64,000 bases of DNA from Clostridiaceae bacterium (lineage in GTDB: Bacteria > Cyanobacteriota > Vampirovibrionia > Gastranaerophilales > Gastranaerophilaceae), in contig JALCDS010000003.1 of assembly GCA_022641775.1 (NCBI GenBank), positions 1 to 64,000 of the forward strand. The letters run 5' to 3'. The position numbers were made by a program, and so were the translations under genes. Below the pieces are notes generated by a model. The model was given only the letters and a program-made list of their open reading frames with translations. It ran no database searches and was not told where the DNA came from. Below, piece by piece: positions 51,318-61,597 of the stretch (the first letter of the stretch is position 1; each line of letters opens with the position of its first letter).

Positions 51318-52856
51318 ATGGGGTTGACCGGTGTATATCAACGACCGTATGTAGTAAGCGGCAATAACAAATTCGTCAGAAAAAAAGATGACGAAGAAAG
51401 TTCTGCTGCCCAAACCCAGCGTGAAGAGGAAGGTAACAGTAATTCCAAAAGCAAGGGTTTACAGTATGTTGAACAGGAGCAAAAACCGTTTACACAACCT
51501 TATACAAAAACTTCAACAGAACCTTCTTGGCAAGAAACAAGAGCTTTAATTCAAAATCAAGCCTTGACTAGATACAAACAACCGTCTACCGTAACAGATT
51601 CTGATACTGATATTTCTGCAACAACTGTTACTGACAAAAATTCTGCTTATTTGAACAGAAGTTCAAAAATTAATATTGCTCAGATTTTAAAAGATTTTAA
51701 GAGCACAGAGTCTGCAATCGGGACTCCTGATAATGTAAAAGAAGAAGTTAACGAATATTTGGATTTGATTGAAAAACAAGTTGTAAAAGATTCGCCGAAT
51801 GTAAAACTTATAAAATCAAACTTGAAAAATGCATCTTCGCTTTTAGATAACTATATTTCAACAACATTGAATAAGGATTCAAAAGTTGTTGAAAATTGGG
51901 TTGATGCGTTATTTTTGCAACAAATAGATTACAAATATAATGAATCAGAAATAAATCCGGAATTTTTGGTAAAATTCCCTGAAGGTAAAGCCAATAAAGC
52001 TGCAAATACAGAAACTAAAAAAACTGTTGATGAAAGTGCAGAAACAGAAATAGCTGAAAATTCAGATACAACTGAGAAAAAGACATCTTCAATTGTTCCC
52101 GAAAATAAAGAATTGAAATCAATGTTTATTCAAGCTAAAAAGCTTGCATATGCAAATGAACCTGCAAAGGCTATTGCAAGTTTTGAACAAGCATTGAATA
52201 AAGCTAATGATATTGGTGACACGGAAACAGTTTCAAAAGTGTTTTATGAAGTTGGAAAAATATATGATGACCATGACTACTATGCTCAAGCTTTAAAAAG
52301 TTATCATATGGCATTGAATTCCACAGATGACGATAATTTGAAAACAAAGGCTCATTATTCAATGGCACAAATTTATGATGATGTTAATCAAATTTCACCT
52401 GCACTTGACCATTATTACGTGTCAGTAGCATATGCCGGAGAGAGTGATAATGCAGTTGCGCAATCAACTTCATTAACAAAAATGGGTAATATTTATACAG
52501 ATATGTACGATACAAATTCACTTGAATATTTTGATGTTGCTAAAGATATTGCTGAAAATACAGATAATTCAAAGGTGAAAGGGTATGTTTCTTCAAGTAT
52601 GGCAAAAGCATATGATAAATTTGGCGAACCTCAAGAATCTTTGAAATCATATTCAGAAGCTGTTCAACATTATGAAGAAGCTGAATCTCCATTGAAGGTT
52701 GCTCAAAATTATATCGGAGCATCAGATGTTATGCTTCAATACGGTAATGAAGGTAAAGCTCTAAGCCTTTTGAAAAAAGCGCAAAATTATGCTCGTCAAA
52801 CAGATGATGTAAATTTGATGAATGAAATCAGTACAAAATTAACAGAACTGGTATAA
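51318..52856 (+). CDS. TPR protein with disordered N-terminus
   Basis: The 512-residue protein begins MGLTGVYQRPYVVSGNNKFV, then about 90 residues rich in Ser, Gln, Thr and Lys, a helical region, an acidic Thr/Glu linker (about 225-255), and C-terminal TPR repeats (AIASFEQALNKANDIGDTET, YAQALKSYHMALNSTDDDNL, LKSYSEAVQHYEEAESPLKV). There is no signal peptide. Function is unknown; it lies before the giant EF-hand/J-domain gene in the same direction. Confidence 0.75.
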   Translation: MGLTGVYQRPYVVSGNNKFVRKKDDEESSAAQTQREEEGNSNSKSKGLQYVEQEQKPFTQPYTKTSTEPSWQETRALIQNQALTRYKQPSTVTDSDTDISATTVTDKNSAYLNRSSKINIAQILKDFKSTESAIGTPDNVKEEVNEYLDLIEKQVVKDSPNVKLIKSNLKNASSLLDNYISTTLNKDSKVVENWVDALFLQQIDYKYNESEINPEFLVKFPEGKANKAANTETKKTVDESAETEIAENSDTTEKKTSSIVPENKELKSMFIQAKKLAYANEPAKAIASFEQALNKANDIGDTETVSKVFYEVGKIYDDHDYYAQALKSYHMALNSTDDDNLKTKAHYSMAQIYDDVNQISPALDHYYVSVAYAGESDNAVAQSTSLTKMGNIYTDMYDTNSLEYFDVAKDIAENTDNSKVKGYVSSSMAKAYDKFGEPQESLKSYSEAVQHYEEAESPLKVAQNYIGASDVMLQYGNEGKALSLLKKAQNYARQTDDVNLMNEISTKLTELV

Positions 52857-52965
52857 TTTAATTTTACTGTCTTCATATTTCTTAATAATTATTGCCTCAT
52901 GTTTTAAGTTTTTACTTAAATATTCCGACAAGATTTCCATATGTTACTAATATTGGAGAATTGTG

Positions 52966-55900
52966 ATGACAGATAGTGCTGGATTAAAACTGGGGCGTTG
53001 GGGAAAACAAGGGGCAATTGACCCGAATAAAGATATGAAAGCCGGTATAAAGCGCGAAGAAATTACTGATATTAAACAGCAATCAATTTTTGATAAAGCT
53101 GATAAAGACCATAACGGCGTATTAACTTCTGATGAAATGCAAGAATTTAATGCTGATATGAAAGAAGCGGCAGGAAACAAAACTCTATCGCAAAGAGAAT
53201 CAAAAAAATATTTACAAAAAGAAGGTTTAAAAGATTTAAAGGGTAATGATTTATTAGCTTTTTTAAAAACTACTGCAACATTATCTCAAAAATCTAAAAT
53301 TGAAAGTGCTGTTAAAAATGAACAAGGTCAAGCAATTTTAACTTCAAATGATGGCAAGACAGTTGAAACTATTAATCAAGATAAGTCATCTGTTCTACAA
53401 AATTATAAAGATAATGAGCGTCAGCAACTTGATTCTCAAATTGAAAAAAGAGCAGATGGAAGTAAATTGACGACGCAATATGGAGATAATAATAAAAAAG
53501 CAACAACAGAAGAAATTGGGGTTGGTGGTAATCCAATTCTCAAAACTCTTTATGATGAAAATGAAAAACCTCAAACAGAAGTATTAACTGATGGAACAAA
53601 AGAAACTACTTCTGAATTTATGGCAGATGGTACAAAAAGACCACAACAAATTATAGAAAATAAAGGTATTGAAGCTAAAGAAAAAGTAAGCAAATATACT
53701 TACAATGATGATGGCAGCTATTCTGTAGCTGTTACGGAGAATGGTCAAACAACAACAACAAAATATGACAAAGATGGCAAACCTATAACAGATAACAATA
53801 ATGGACCTGATGAGGATGACAACCATCAACCTGTTCAAAACCATGATGATCAACCAACTCCACACCAAACGGTTAATCATCCTAGAACACATCATTTAAA
53901 AACTCATCATTCAGGAGCAGCTCATGTGGCACATCATGCTGCAAGACCTAAGCCACAAGTTGTTACTGGTCATTTTAGTGACAAAAAACCTCACAAGTTT
54001 GTCAAAATAGGAAATACCGGTATTTATGGACGTTCTTATGTAAAGGATCCAAAAACAGGCAAAACTTATGTAATGGCGCATGATGGTACAATTTTAAAAG
54101 AACAGTATGTAAAAGACACTAACCAAAAAGTATTGGCTAGACGTGCATATAATAATGGCAAAAAAATTAAAGGTAAATTCAGAGGTGCAAATGGTAAAGC
54201 TGTTTCCGGAGGTTCGTATGTTACTGTTTCAAAACCAGACAAGTTTGGTAGAACATACGTAGTAGATAAGAATGGTCATACTTTTGCTATGTCGCATGAC
54301 GGATATATTTTAAAAGCTTCTTACGTAAATCATACAAATTTTGTTGACAAAGTTAAGCATGATAAAGGAACTGCTCAAAAAGCTACAATCGCAACTTTAA
54401 CACAACAATTAAATTCAGCTCAAAAATCTTTTCAAGCACAATTGGATGATGATGGTTGGGCAGGAGATGTTGCAGATGGCATTAGTGCTCTTTGGGGTTC
54501 TAATAATAGAGCAAGTAAGGTAAGAGCAGATTTACAAACATATAGAAATCAATTGAAGGCCTTAAATAATGCCTCTAAAAAAGGTGAAGCTCAATTTGAA
54601 GCTACATTTAAAAAAATGTATGGGGTAAGTTATAACCAACAATTGGTTGCAGACTATCTTGAAAATCCTACGGCAGCAAATTATGATAGAGCTTTCGGAC
54701 ACAGAAACAATATAGCTTCTCGAGTAGCTAAATACAATCAATCACAAAAAACAGGAGCATCTGTCGTTAAGGGCGTAACTGCTGCTGCTGTTACGATAGG
54801 TGTTGGTGTCGCTACAGGTGGTACAAGTCTTGTCGCTGAGGCTGCTGTTATGGCTAGTGCAAGCGCAGCTGCAGGATTTTCTGACAGGTTGAGTTCTCAT
54901 AACGGATTAAAAGATGGAGAAGCTACACAGATATTAGAAGATGCTGCATTAGATGGTGTTATGGTCTTTGGTGGCGGTCAGATAGCTAAATTTGCAGGTA
55001 AAGCGGTAACAGGTTTGTCAAAAACAGCAATAGCAGAAAGAGCTGCAATAAATGCCGCAGGTAATGCAACAATGGGTGCAGGTGTTGAATATGCAGAAAC
55101 CGGTCATGTAACATTAGAAGGAACTGCGATGAATGCTGCAATGGGTACAGTTGGTTCATTAACAGAGATTGGTGCATTTAGACGAGCAAGCAAAGCTACA
55201 AAAGATATGGATTTGCATGAACCTACAATTGATCCTTCAAGAAGACTTTCTTCAAATTCTGTTACAAGATCCGAAGATATACATATGGGTGATGCGCCGC
55301 ATGGACCGGCAGGCGATGCACCACATGGACCGGCAGGTGATGCGCCACATACAGGTAAAACTGGAGCTCGCGCCGGGGAAGATATCCATACTGGTGAAGC
55401 TGGAGGCCGTGGAGGTTCAGAAGACATCCATTCCGGTAATACTAGAGGCACTGGAGAGGCAAAAGCAAAAGCCGAGACTCAGGCAAAAACAGAAGAAGTT
55501 CATAATGAGAAACCGGAAGGTTCTTCAAAACCTATTTCTGATGAAGAACTAAATCAACAGGCTCAAAATATTGAAAAAGAAGTAACTACCGCCAAAGCTG
55601 CGCAATCAATAGAGCAAGATTTAAAAGATATCTTTAAAGATGGATATAAGGTAAATCTTAATGATCCAGAAGCTTTGAAGAATCTTGATAAGCAATTAAA
55701 AAGAGAGTTTATAAAAGCCCATCCTGATAGAGGGGGTTCTGATGATATGTCCGCAGCTATCGGAAACCTAAGAGATGCACTAAAAGATGCTACAAGTTCA
55801 TCAAAAATAAATGATGCCATTAAAAATTTAAAAGATGTACTCAAAAAAGAATCTCAAGGATTAGCTGAAAAAGAAGCAAATCTTGCTAAAGTTAAAGAAG

Positions 55901-56685
55901 AAATTCATGCAAGACAATCTAAGACAGGAGCAAAGGCTGAAACAGAGGCCAAGGCAGAAGCTCAAGCCAAAGCAGAAGCACAGGCCAAGGCGGAAGCACA
56001 GGCCAAAGCGGAAGCACAAGCAAAAGCAGAAGCAAAAGCAAAAGCAGAGGCTCAAGCAAAGGCAGAAGCACAAGCCAAAGCGGAAGCACAGGCAAAGGCA
56101 GAAGCTCAGGCCAAGGCAGAAGCTCAAGCCAAAGCAGAAGCTCAAGCAAAAGCAGAGGCACAAGCCAAGGCAGAAGCACAGGCCAAAGCAGAAAAGCTTA
56201 AAGATCCTGATGTTGAAGAAGTAATATATGGAGAAACTTTAGATGGCGATGTCCATATTGTTGGAGATGAAGCTAAATTATACGCTACTAAGTTGAATAG
56301 AATTGGTTCACAAATAGATAATGCAAAAACTGTAAAAGAACTAAGCCAACTTGAACAATCTTTATTAGGCGTAAAAGATTCTCCTGAAAAAACTGCTTTA
56401 TTGAAAAAAATAAAAGATAAAAAAGTAGAAATAGAGAACGATATAAAAATTGTTGATGTCGAAGAGCAAGCGGCTGATTACACAGTAGAAACGGATTCTA
56501 CAATTGATGATATGAATAATATCTATGCTAGTGCAGCTGCTGATGATGCAATGCACAATGACGATCATATATTTGGTAATGGCGATGACAACAATTTTGG
56601 ATTCAATGATCCATTTAATGATGGCTCATATACTGATCATTATTATGATGATCCAGGAATGGATGATGGAGGATGGGGTTTCTAA
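52966..56685 (+). CDS. 1239-residue multidomain protein: EF-hand, SH3-like repeats, J-domain, AKAEAQ coil
   Basis: Order of parts: EF-hand loop [12 protein letters not shown] (46-57); Lys/Asp repeats with DG-turns (about 140-280); His-rich linker (about 280-325); two similar modules with [20 protein letters not shown] and [19 protein letters not shown] (about 340-460); Gly/Ala-rich hydrophobic region (about 600-730); DAPHGPAG repeats; a J-domain-like segment with HPD at 919-921 ([12 protein letters not shown]); 15 AKAEAQ-type repeats (989-1078); acidic tail ending DDGGWGF. GGAG precedes the start. No signal peptide is seen. Function is unknown; a scaffold or chaperone-recruiting protein is possible. 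Confidence 0.75.
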   Translation: MTDSAGLKLGRWGKQGAIDPNKDMKAGIKREEITDIKQQSIFDKADKDHNGVLTSDEMQEFNADMKEAAGNKTLSQRESKKYLQKEGLKDLKGNDLLAFLKTTATLSQKSKIESAVKNEQGQAILTSNDGKTVETINQDKSSVLQNYKDNERQQLDSQIEKRADGSKLTTQYGDNNKKATTEEIGVGGNPILKTLYDENEKPQTEVLTDGTKETTSEFMADGTKRPQQIIENKGIEAKEKVSKYTYNDDGSYSVAVTENGQTTTTKYDKDGKPITDNNNGPDEDDNHQPVQNHDDQPTPHQTVNHPRTHHLKTHHSGAAHVAHHAARPKPQVVTGHFSDKKPHKFVKIGNTGIYGRSYVKDPKTGKTYVMAHDGTILKEQYVKDTNQKVLARRAYNNGKKIKGKFRGANGKAVSGGSYVTVSKPDKFGRTYVVDKNGHTFAMSHDGYILKASYVNHTNFVDKVKHDKGTAQKATIATLTQQLNSAQKSFQAQLDDDGWAGDVADGISALWGSNNRASKVRADLQTYRNQLKALNNASKKGEAQFEATFKKMYGVSYNQQLVADYLENPTAANYDRAFGHRNNIASRVAKYNQSQKTGASVVKGVTAAAVTIGVGVATGGTSLVAEAAVMASASAAAGFSDRLSSHNGLKDGEATQILEDAALDGVMVFGGGQIAKFAGKAVTGLSKTAIAERAAINAAGNATMGAGVEYAETGHVTLEGTAMNAAMGTVGSLTEIGAFRRASKATKDMDLHEPTIDPSRRLSSNSVTRSEDIHMGDAPHGPAGDAPHGPAGDAPHTGKTGARAGEDIHTGEAGGRGGSEDIHSGNTRGTGEAKAKAETQAKTEEVHNEKPEGSSKPISDEELNQQAQNIEKEVTTAKAAQSIEQDLKDIFKDGYKVNLNDPEALKNLDKQLKREFIKAHPDRGGSDDMSAAIGNLRDALKDATSSSKINDAIKNLKDVLKKESQGLAEKEANLAKVKEEIHARQSKTGAKAETEAKAEAQAKAEAQAKAEAQAKAEAQAKAEAKAKAEAQAKAEAQAKAEAQAKAEAQAKAEAQAKAEAQAKAEAQAKAEAQAKAEKLKDPDVEEVIYGETLDGDVHIVGDEAKLYATKLNRIGSQIDNAKTVKELSQLEQSLLGVKDSPEKTALLKKIKDKKVEIENDIKIVDVEEQAADYTVETDSTIDDMNNIYASAAADDAMHNDDHIFGNGDDNNFGFNDPFNDGSYTDHYYDDPGMDDGGWGF
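55930..56199 (+). repeat. 18-bp coding tandem repeat, 15 units
   Basis: Fifteen 18-bp units code for AKAEAQ with slight changes (first AKAETE, sixth AKAEAK, last AKAEKL). Synonymous differences between units show they are not a recent expansion of one exact copy. The product is a long alpha-helix like that of TolA. Confidence 0.92.
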
Positions 56686-57551
56686 ACCTTTTCAGGCTCC
56701 ATATGAGTTGTTATTGATGCGTTGCCCAATGCCTCTTGAATTTTGTGTTCAATATCGTCGCAAATTTTGTGGCATTGCTTGATGGTCATTTTTCCGTCAA
56801 AAATTATTGTAATATCAATATCACGTCCGGGACCTGTTCGACGACCTTTTACATTTTTATACCCTTTTATTCCTTCATACGTATTTAAAATATTATCTAT
56901 TTTTTCAATATCTTCGTTTGGTAATGAACCATCTAAAAGGTTATTTAGAGTGGCTTTCGATATAGAAAAACCTGCTTTAAGAATTATCAAGGCTACGATG
57001 ATTGCGATAATAGGGTCTAAAAGAGCATATCCTGTAATTTTTATTAATATCAATCCGGCAAATACACCAAAAGCTGATAAAACATCTGTCCTCAAATGTT
57101 CAGCATCCGCGAGTAAAGAAACTGATTCTGTTTTCTTTGCAATATGGAACAGGTATGTACTTACCAAAATATTTGCGATAACAGCAAATCCCATAACCCA
57201 AATTCCAAGTGTAGAATTCAAATCCATATTGTAACCGAATAATAATTTTTTGCTTGCTTCATAAATAATATAAAAGGCTGCAAATATAATTAATCCACCT
57301 TCAACAAATCCGGACATATCTTCATATCTTCCATGTCCAAACGGATGGTCTTTATCTGCAGGTTCTGCAGAACGTGTTACGGCAAAAAAAGTTAAAACAG
57401 ATGCCAAAAAATCACTCATTGAGTGAATTGCTTCAGATATAATACTGATACTGCCGGAAATTATACCTGCAATAAGCTTAAAGAGGATTATAAATGCATT
57501 TGAAGTTATTGATAACCCCGCTGCCAATTTTTTTTGGGTTTCTATTTTCAA
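56682..57551 (-). CDS. cation diffusion facilitator transporter (FieF-like)
   Basis: The 289-residue protein has six membrane helices with [14 protein letters not shown] and [13 protein letters not shown] metal-site motifs and a C-terminal dimerisation domain. It lacks the His-rich N-terminus of the CDF at 41769, so it is a second, differently specialised exporter (Fe/Zn/Mn/Co range). The start is TTG 57551 with GGAGC 7 nt upstream. It converges on the giant gene with a 4-bp overlap. Confidence 0.92.
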   Translation of the reverse strand: MKIETQKKLAAGLSITSNAFIILFKLIAGIISGSISIISEAIHSMSDFLASVLTFFAVTRSAEPADKDHPFGHGRYEDMSGFVEGGLIIFAAFYIIYEASKKLLFGYNMDLNSTLGIWVMGFAVIANILVSTYLFHIAKKTESVSLLADAEHLRTDVLSAFGVFAGLILIKITGYALLDPIIAIIVALIILKAGFSISKATLNNLLDGSLPNEDIEKIDNILNTYEGIKGYKNVKGRRTGPGRDIDITIIFDGKMTIKQCHKICDDIEHKIQEALGNASITTHMEPEKV

Positions 57552-57594
57552 AATAAGCTCCTACTATTCGTCAAAGTATTATTGCACATGAACT

Positions 57595-58059
57595 TTATTT
57601 TGTAAAGAGATTTTTAGATTCTAAATCTAATAATTTTTTCTTAATTTCTATTGTGCCTGCATATCCCCCTAAAGTTCCATCTGTCTTGATAATTCTGTGA
57701 CAAGGAACAAAAATTAAAAGGTTGTTTTTATTATTTGCGTTCCCGACGGCGCGAAATGAATTTTTATTCCCTATTTTAGTAGCTATTTCTTTATAACTGG
57801 CAGTTTGTCCGTATGGAATTTTTAAAAGTTCATTCCAAACTTTTTTTTGAAATTCTGTCCCGTTGAATTTTATAGGAAAATCAAAAGTTTTTCTAGTTCC
57901 TTGTAAATACTCTGTTATCTGAGTTTTTGCAAGTTTTAGTATCTCAGTTTTATTACAAATTCCGGAAATTTTTGAGAATGAAATATTTGTAATTTTTTTA
58001 TTTTCTTCGGCAATAAAAATATTTCCGATTTTTGATTTAAAACAAATAACATTTTTCAT
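57595..58059 (-). CDS. ogt: methylated-DNA-protein cysteine methyltransferase
   Basis: The 154-residue protein has the active-site FVPCHRII and RAVGNANNKN, as in Ogt/MGMT. It removes alkyl groups from O6-alkylguanine. It starts 3 bp after the ispF stop with no ribosome-binding site, so translation is probably coupled. Confidence 0.95.
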   Translation of the reverse strand: MKNVICFKSKIGNIFIAEENKKITNISFSKISGICNKTEILKLAKTQITEYLQGTRKTFDFPIKFNGTEFQKKVWNELLKIPYGQTASYKEIATKIGNKNSFRAVGNANNKNNLLIFVPCHRIIKTDGTLGGYAGTIEIKKKLLDLESKNLFTK

Positions 58060-58062
58060 AAA

Positions 58063-58539
58063 TTAATCATTACTTAAAAGTACAACAGCATTACATTCTA
58101 TAGCCAATTTCTGTCCTACGGCATCAAGTTCTTCTTTAGTTTTAGCCTTGATGGAAAGTTTATGGATATCAATATCAAGAATTTGTGCCAAGCCTTCTTT
58201 CATTTTCGGGATATATGGCATCATTTTAGGACTCTGCGCTATGATATTGCTGTCTAAATTTTCTAATTTATAGCCTTTTTTCTTAATAAGGTCGTAAACA
58301 TGTTTCAACATTATTGTACTATCTGCATCTTTATAACGCGGATCAGTATCTGGAAAAAGTGTTCCGATATCAGAAAGTGCCAATGCACCAAGCATTGCAT
58401 CAATGATAGCATGAATCAAGACATCTGCATCGCTATGTCCTAATAGCCCCTTTTCATGCGTAATTTTTACCCCACCAATTATTAAATCTCTTCCTGTAGT
58501 GAGTTTATGAATGTCATAGCCTATACCTATTCTGAACAT
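58063..58539 (-). CDS. ispF: 2-C-methyl-D-erythritol 2,4-cyclodiphosphate synthase
   Basis: The 158-residue protein MFRIGIGYDIHKLTTGRDLI ... LGHSDADVLIHAIIDAMLGA is IspF, a step of the MEP isoprenoid pathway. The D-x-H zinc motif (GYDIHK) and full length are present. The start overlaps the HAD gene by 13 bp, with GAGGAAATTAA upstream. Confidence 0.97.
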   Translation of the reverse strand: MFRIGIGYDIHKLTTGRDLIIGGVKITHEKGLLGHSDADVLIHAIIDAMLGALALSDIGTLFPDTDPRYKDADSTIMLKHVYDLIKKKGYKLENLDSNIIAQSPKMMPYIPKMKEGLAQILDIDIHKLSIKAKTKEELDAVGQKLAIECNAVVLLSND

Positions 58540-59345
58540 TTAATTTCCTCATTTTTAAATACAAATTTTTCAATTGCTTTTACAAACCCGTTATTGTCAA
58601 CGGTATCTGTTATATAATCCGCGTATTTTTTAATTTCATCGGTTCCGTTACCCATTGCAACTTTTATTCCACCGGCTTTTAAAAGTTCAATATCGTTATT
58701 TTGATCTCCGATTGATAAAACTTCTTCTTTTTTTAATCCCCAGTATTTGGTCAAAAATTCAACGGCACAAGACTTTCTGGCTTCAGTATTTGAAATTTCG
58801 CAAAAATACGGAGTAGATTTTACAATGTACAGTTCAGGATGTTTTTCTTTTAAATAGTCTACCCATCCGCTGACACGTTCCGCATCATTAAAATCAATTG
58901 CAAGCGCTTTGTTTATATGTTCAAGTTTTATTTTATCCAATTCACATACGGTGTAAGGGATTCCACGTTCAGAGGTGTAACGTTTCACGGATTCATTATC
59001 TTTTTCGACATAGAGTTTGTCATTCATATAAAGATTCAAATGTATTCCGTTACTTTTTGCCCACAGAATAATATCTTTTGCAGCTTTTGTGTCCAGAGTT
59101 TTTTCGTACAAAATATTTCCGTTTTGTTCTTTAACAAGTCCGCCTTGATAAGATACAATCGGGGTATCAAGCCCGAGTTCTTGCGCTACATGAGTTGTTG
59201 CTGTATGCATTCTCCCCGTTACTAATACAACTTTTACATCTTGTTGTGAAAGTTTTTTGATACAGGATTTGACTTGTGGCGTAAATACAAAATTTCCGCC
59301 TAAAATAGTTCCGTCTATATCTGTTGCAACCATTTTAATTTCCAT
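58527..59345 (-). CDS. Cof-type HAD phosphatase
   Basis: The 272-residue protein has HAD motif I ATDIDGTILGG, motif II VTGRMHTA, a lysine region and motif IV SIGDQNNDIELL, with the Cof/type IIB cap. It likely acts on sugar phosphates or similar. TGTTAAAAT ends 6 nt before the ATG and no ribosome-binding site exists, so it is probably leaderless. Confidence 0.93.
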   Translation of the reverse strand: MEIKMVATDIDGTILGGNFVFTPQVKSCIKKLSQQDVKVVLVTGRMHTATTHVAQELGLDTPIVSYQGGLVKEQNGNILYEKTLDTKAAKDIILWAKSNGIHLNLYMNDKLYVEKDNESVKRYTSERGIPYTVCELDKIKLEHINKALAIDFNDAERVSGWVDYLKEKHPELYIVKSTPYFCEISNTEARKSCAVEFLTKYWGLKKEEVLSIGDQNNDIELLKAGGIKVAMGNGTDEIKKYADYITDTVDNNGFVKAIEKFVFKNEEIKCSE

Positions 59346-59362
59346 AACCGTATTTTAACATA

Positions 59363-59398
59363 AAATGAGCCAATAAACTAATATTTATTGACTCATTT
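59363..59398 (-). terminator. hairpin terminator next to a leaderless promoter
   Basis: AAATGAGCCAATAAA and TTTATTGACTCATTT pair over 15 bp with one mismatch. On the minus strand it ends the gene at 59420-59854, and the -10 of the HAD gene begins 6 bp further on. Confidence 0.7.
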
Positions 59399-59419
59399 CT
59401 CAATATAGATTTAATAAAG

Positions 59420-59854
59420 CTAACAGAAGTATCCCATTCCGGAATTAAACATAAAAGGCATTGTCATTGGCATCATACATGAATTATATCCGCCAAATAC
59501 GCTACCTCCGCACATTCCGCCGAACATAGGATATCCCATCATACCTCCGGTAGACCAAGGATTAACCATACTTTCAAACATCAATCCTGCTGTACCCTGC
59601 GCATTAGCTTGTAAATTGCCGTATCCTGCAAGAGCGTTGATTGCTTGACCGCTGGAATCTCCGTTATCTGCCATAGTTTTAGCCCAATCGTTACGTGCTA
59701 AGCCGTTTGTTACGTTCAAACCGAAATTGAAAATATTATCAACCAACGGTTTTCCTTTTTGACCGTCTTCTAGTGCGGTAACTGTGCTACCAAGTACGGC
59801 ATTTACGTTACTTATTTTGTAGTTAAAATTGTTTAGGCTATCCCAAAAACTCAT
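59420..59854 (-). CDS. protein with Met/Gly/Phe-rich tail, unknown
   Basis: The 144-residue protein MSFWDSLNNFNYKISNVNAV has a helical first half. The C-terminal 45 residues are dominated by Gly, Met, Phe and Tyr with a few Cys (STGGMMGYPMFGGMCGG, CMMPMTMPFMFNSG), ending MGYFC. No family is recognised. GAGAGTATATT precedes the ATG. The tail could insert in a membrane or form a low-complexity assembly. Confidence 0.6.
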   Translation of the reverse strand: MSFWDSLNNFNYKISNVNAVLGSTVTALEDGQKGKPLVDNIFNFGLNVTNGLARNDWAKTMADNGDSSGQAINALAGYGNLQANAQGTAGLMFESMVNPWSTGGMMGYPMFGGMCGGSVFGGYNSCMMPMTMPFMFNSGMGYFC

Positions 59855-60019
59855 AATATACTCTCATTTTATATACGTTATATATATTAAAACGTCCCGG
59901 AACATGAATAATTGCCATGTTTTCGCCGATTTGTTAAGTTTTGTAACATGCTTTGTAGGAAAATTAAAGTTTTGCCTTATACATACCGATAAACATGATA
60001 CAGGAAAGGGATATAACTA

Positions 60020-60532
60020 ATGGCACTTAATGTTTCATTAAATTCAGGAATTGACAGAAGCATTCTTAAAGAAGTTTCACAAGAAATTTTGAAAAGAGCT
60101 GCAGAGAAAAACGGCCAATATTCTGTAAATAATACTCAAAGTACTAATAATATATTCCAAAAAAGAGATCTTGGTATTGATTTGTATAAAGGTAATATTG
60201 ATACAAACACATCAAGACAAATTGCATTGAACAATTCAGGTTTGCAAGTTCAATTAAACCAAGATGTTTTAAATTCTATTAAATATTTGAATACACAAGC
60301 TGCTGTTAATCAACAAAAAAATGTTGAAGGTAAAATGACAATCAGCGTAAATGAAACTGTAAACGGTCAAAAAATTACTGATGCAGCTCCAAAATTTAAC
60401 AGTATTGTAAGTTTAGCTACTGGTAAGGATAAAGAAGGTTCTAATCCGTCATACAGAGGCGAATTATTAAGCAGCAAAAAAGATAATCAAAAAGTTGAAG
60501 ATAAAGATAGCATTTTTACAAAATTAGTTTAA
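60020..60532 (+). CDS. small protein, unknown
   Basis: The 170-residue protein MALNVSLNSGIDRSILKEVS is polar, with Asn/Gln-rich and Lys-rich stretches and no signal peptide or motif. AAAGGGATATAACTA precedes the ATG. The codon use and composition match the neighbours. It converges on the metallopeptidase gene 3 bp away. Confidence 0.6.
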   Translation: MALNVSLNSGIDRSILKEVSQEILKRAAEKNGQYSVNNTQSTNNIFQKRDLGIDLYKGNIDTNTSRQIALNNSGLQVQLNQDVLNSIKYLNTQAAVNQQKNVEGKMTISVNETVNGQKITDAAPKFNSIVSLATGKDKEGSNPSYRGELLSSKKDNQKVEDKDSIFTKLV

Positions 60533-60535
60533 TTC

Positions 60536-61597
60536 CTATTTAGGTATAATGTGTAAATATTTTATGATATCTTTTTTTACAAGTTTGTAACTGTTAGCAA
60601 AGTTTTTCGTGAATTTTGCTTTGTCACCATCATCTTGTCCGATAGCGTATGAAAATAAATTTGCGTAAACTTCTGCTCTTGTTGCATCCGCAAGTTCCAT
60701 AGCTTCGTAATTTATCGGCGCATTTAAATCTATAAATGATAAATAATAATCAATATTATTTGCCAATTCATCAGAGCCGAGTTTTTTCAATTTGGCAATA
60801 TTTTTAAGATCATCTATCATCGTATAATAAAATTTATTTTTATCGCTCAATGCACAATTCAAATCATAAGTAACTTTACTTTTTTGAGTGGAGACGTTTG
60901 ATGGAAAATCAAAAGAATTTATTTGAGGATCATTAAATCTTGTTGCATTAATAGAATCCCACTCTTTGGCAAAATCAGCTTCATGGTCATGTCCAAAAAA
61001 TTGATCAAATTGATGGCCTACTTCATGCATAAGTGATTGTTTTATCGCATTATCCGAATTATAATTGCCGGTTCTTATAAGATTATAAATTTTATCATCA
61101 TTATGTGCAGATTCTTGTATTAATATACGTTTTTGGAGCTTACCGTCTGAATATAGACTGTAACCTTTAGCATTTTCTTCACTATTTTCACTAAGTTTTA
61201 CATATTTATTAAAATCGTCACTGTTATCCAATTCGTCAACAGAGTTAACTACGCTAATTTTAATATTTTTCAAAAAATCTGTTTCAGGAGTTAATTGCTT
61301 TTTTAATTGTAATAATGGTTCTAGAATGTCAACTTTTGTTTGCGGTTTGATATCGGTGTATTCTATTTTTATTCCATCGAGGTTTGTTGTGCCGTTAATA
61401 TTGTTATCTGTGCATGCATTTATTCCGCCGTAAGTAATTAATCCTGCGAGTGCATATGGTTTAAGCTTGTGAAGACAACGTTTGTATATTGATTTTGTGG
61501 GATTAGTATTATATCGGTTTTTTATATTTACTTTTTCTTTATTATTATTTTTAAATGGAGTTTTATTAAAAAATTTATGTATATTAAAATTTATCAT
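60536..61597 (-). CDS. lipoprotein-like zinc metallopeptidase (lethal-factor-like)
   Basis: From ATG 61597 (AAGAAGG 6 nt upstream) the protein has 353 residues. A basic N-terminal extension is followed by PYALAGLITYGGINAC with a lipobox-like cysteine at 62. The catalytic MHEVGHQFDQFFGHDHEADF (HEVGH near residue 190) and the later TRAEVYANLFSYAIG resemble the anthrax-toxin-lethal-factor/M34 family. The signal position, over 45 residues in, resembles the lipoprotein at 5650. It is probably surface-exposed. Confidence 0.7.
   Translation of the reverse strand: MINFNIHKFFNKTPFKNNNKEKVNIKNRYNTNPTKSIYKRCLHKLKPYALAGLITYGGINACTDNNINGTTNLDGIKIEYTDIKPQTKVDILEPLLQLKKQLTPETDFLKNIKISVVNSVDELDNSDDFNKYVKLSENSEENAKGYSLYSDGKLQKRILIQESAHNDDKIYNLIRTGNYNSDNAIKQSLMHEVGHQFDQFFGHDHEADFAKEWDSINATRFNDPQINSFDFPSNVSTQKSKVTYDLNCALSDKNKFYYTMIDDLKNIAKLKKLGSDELANNIDYYLSFIDLNAPINYEAMELADATRAEVYANLFSYAIGQDDGDKAKFTKNFANSYKLVKKDIIKYLHIIPK

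Noticed and set aside
55930-56199. Regular repeat considered as a CRISPR array
   Set aside because: The unit is 18 bp with no spacers and is in frame within a gene.
55861-56224. Several long open frames on both strands over the AKAEAQ region
   Set aside because: They are shadows of the 18-bp repeat in other frames and give low-complexity products.
60020-60532. Possible flagellin-like N-terminus
   Set aside because: The start MALNVS is suggestive but no flagellin D0/D1 pattern follows.
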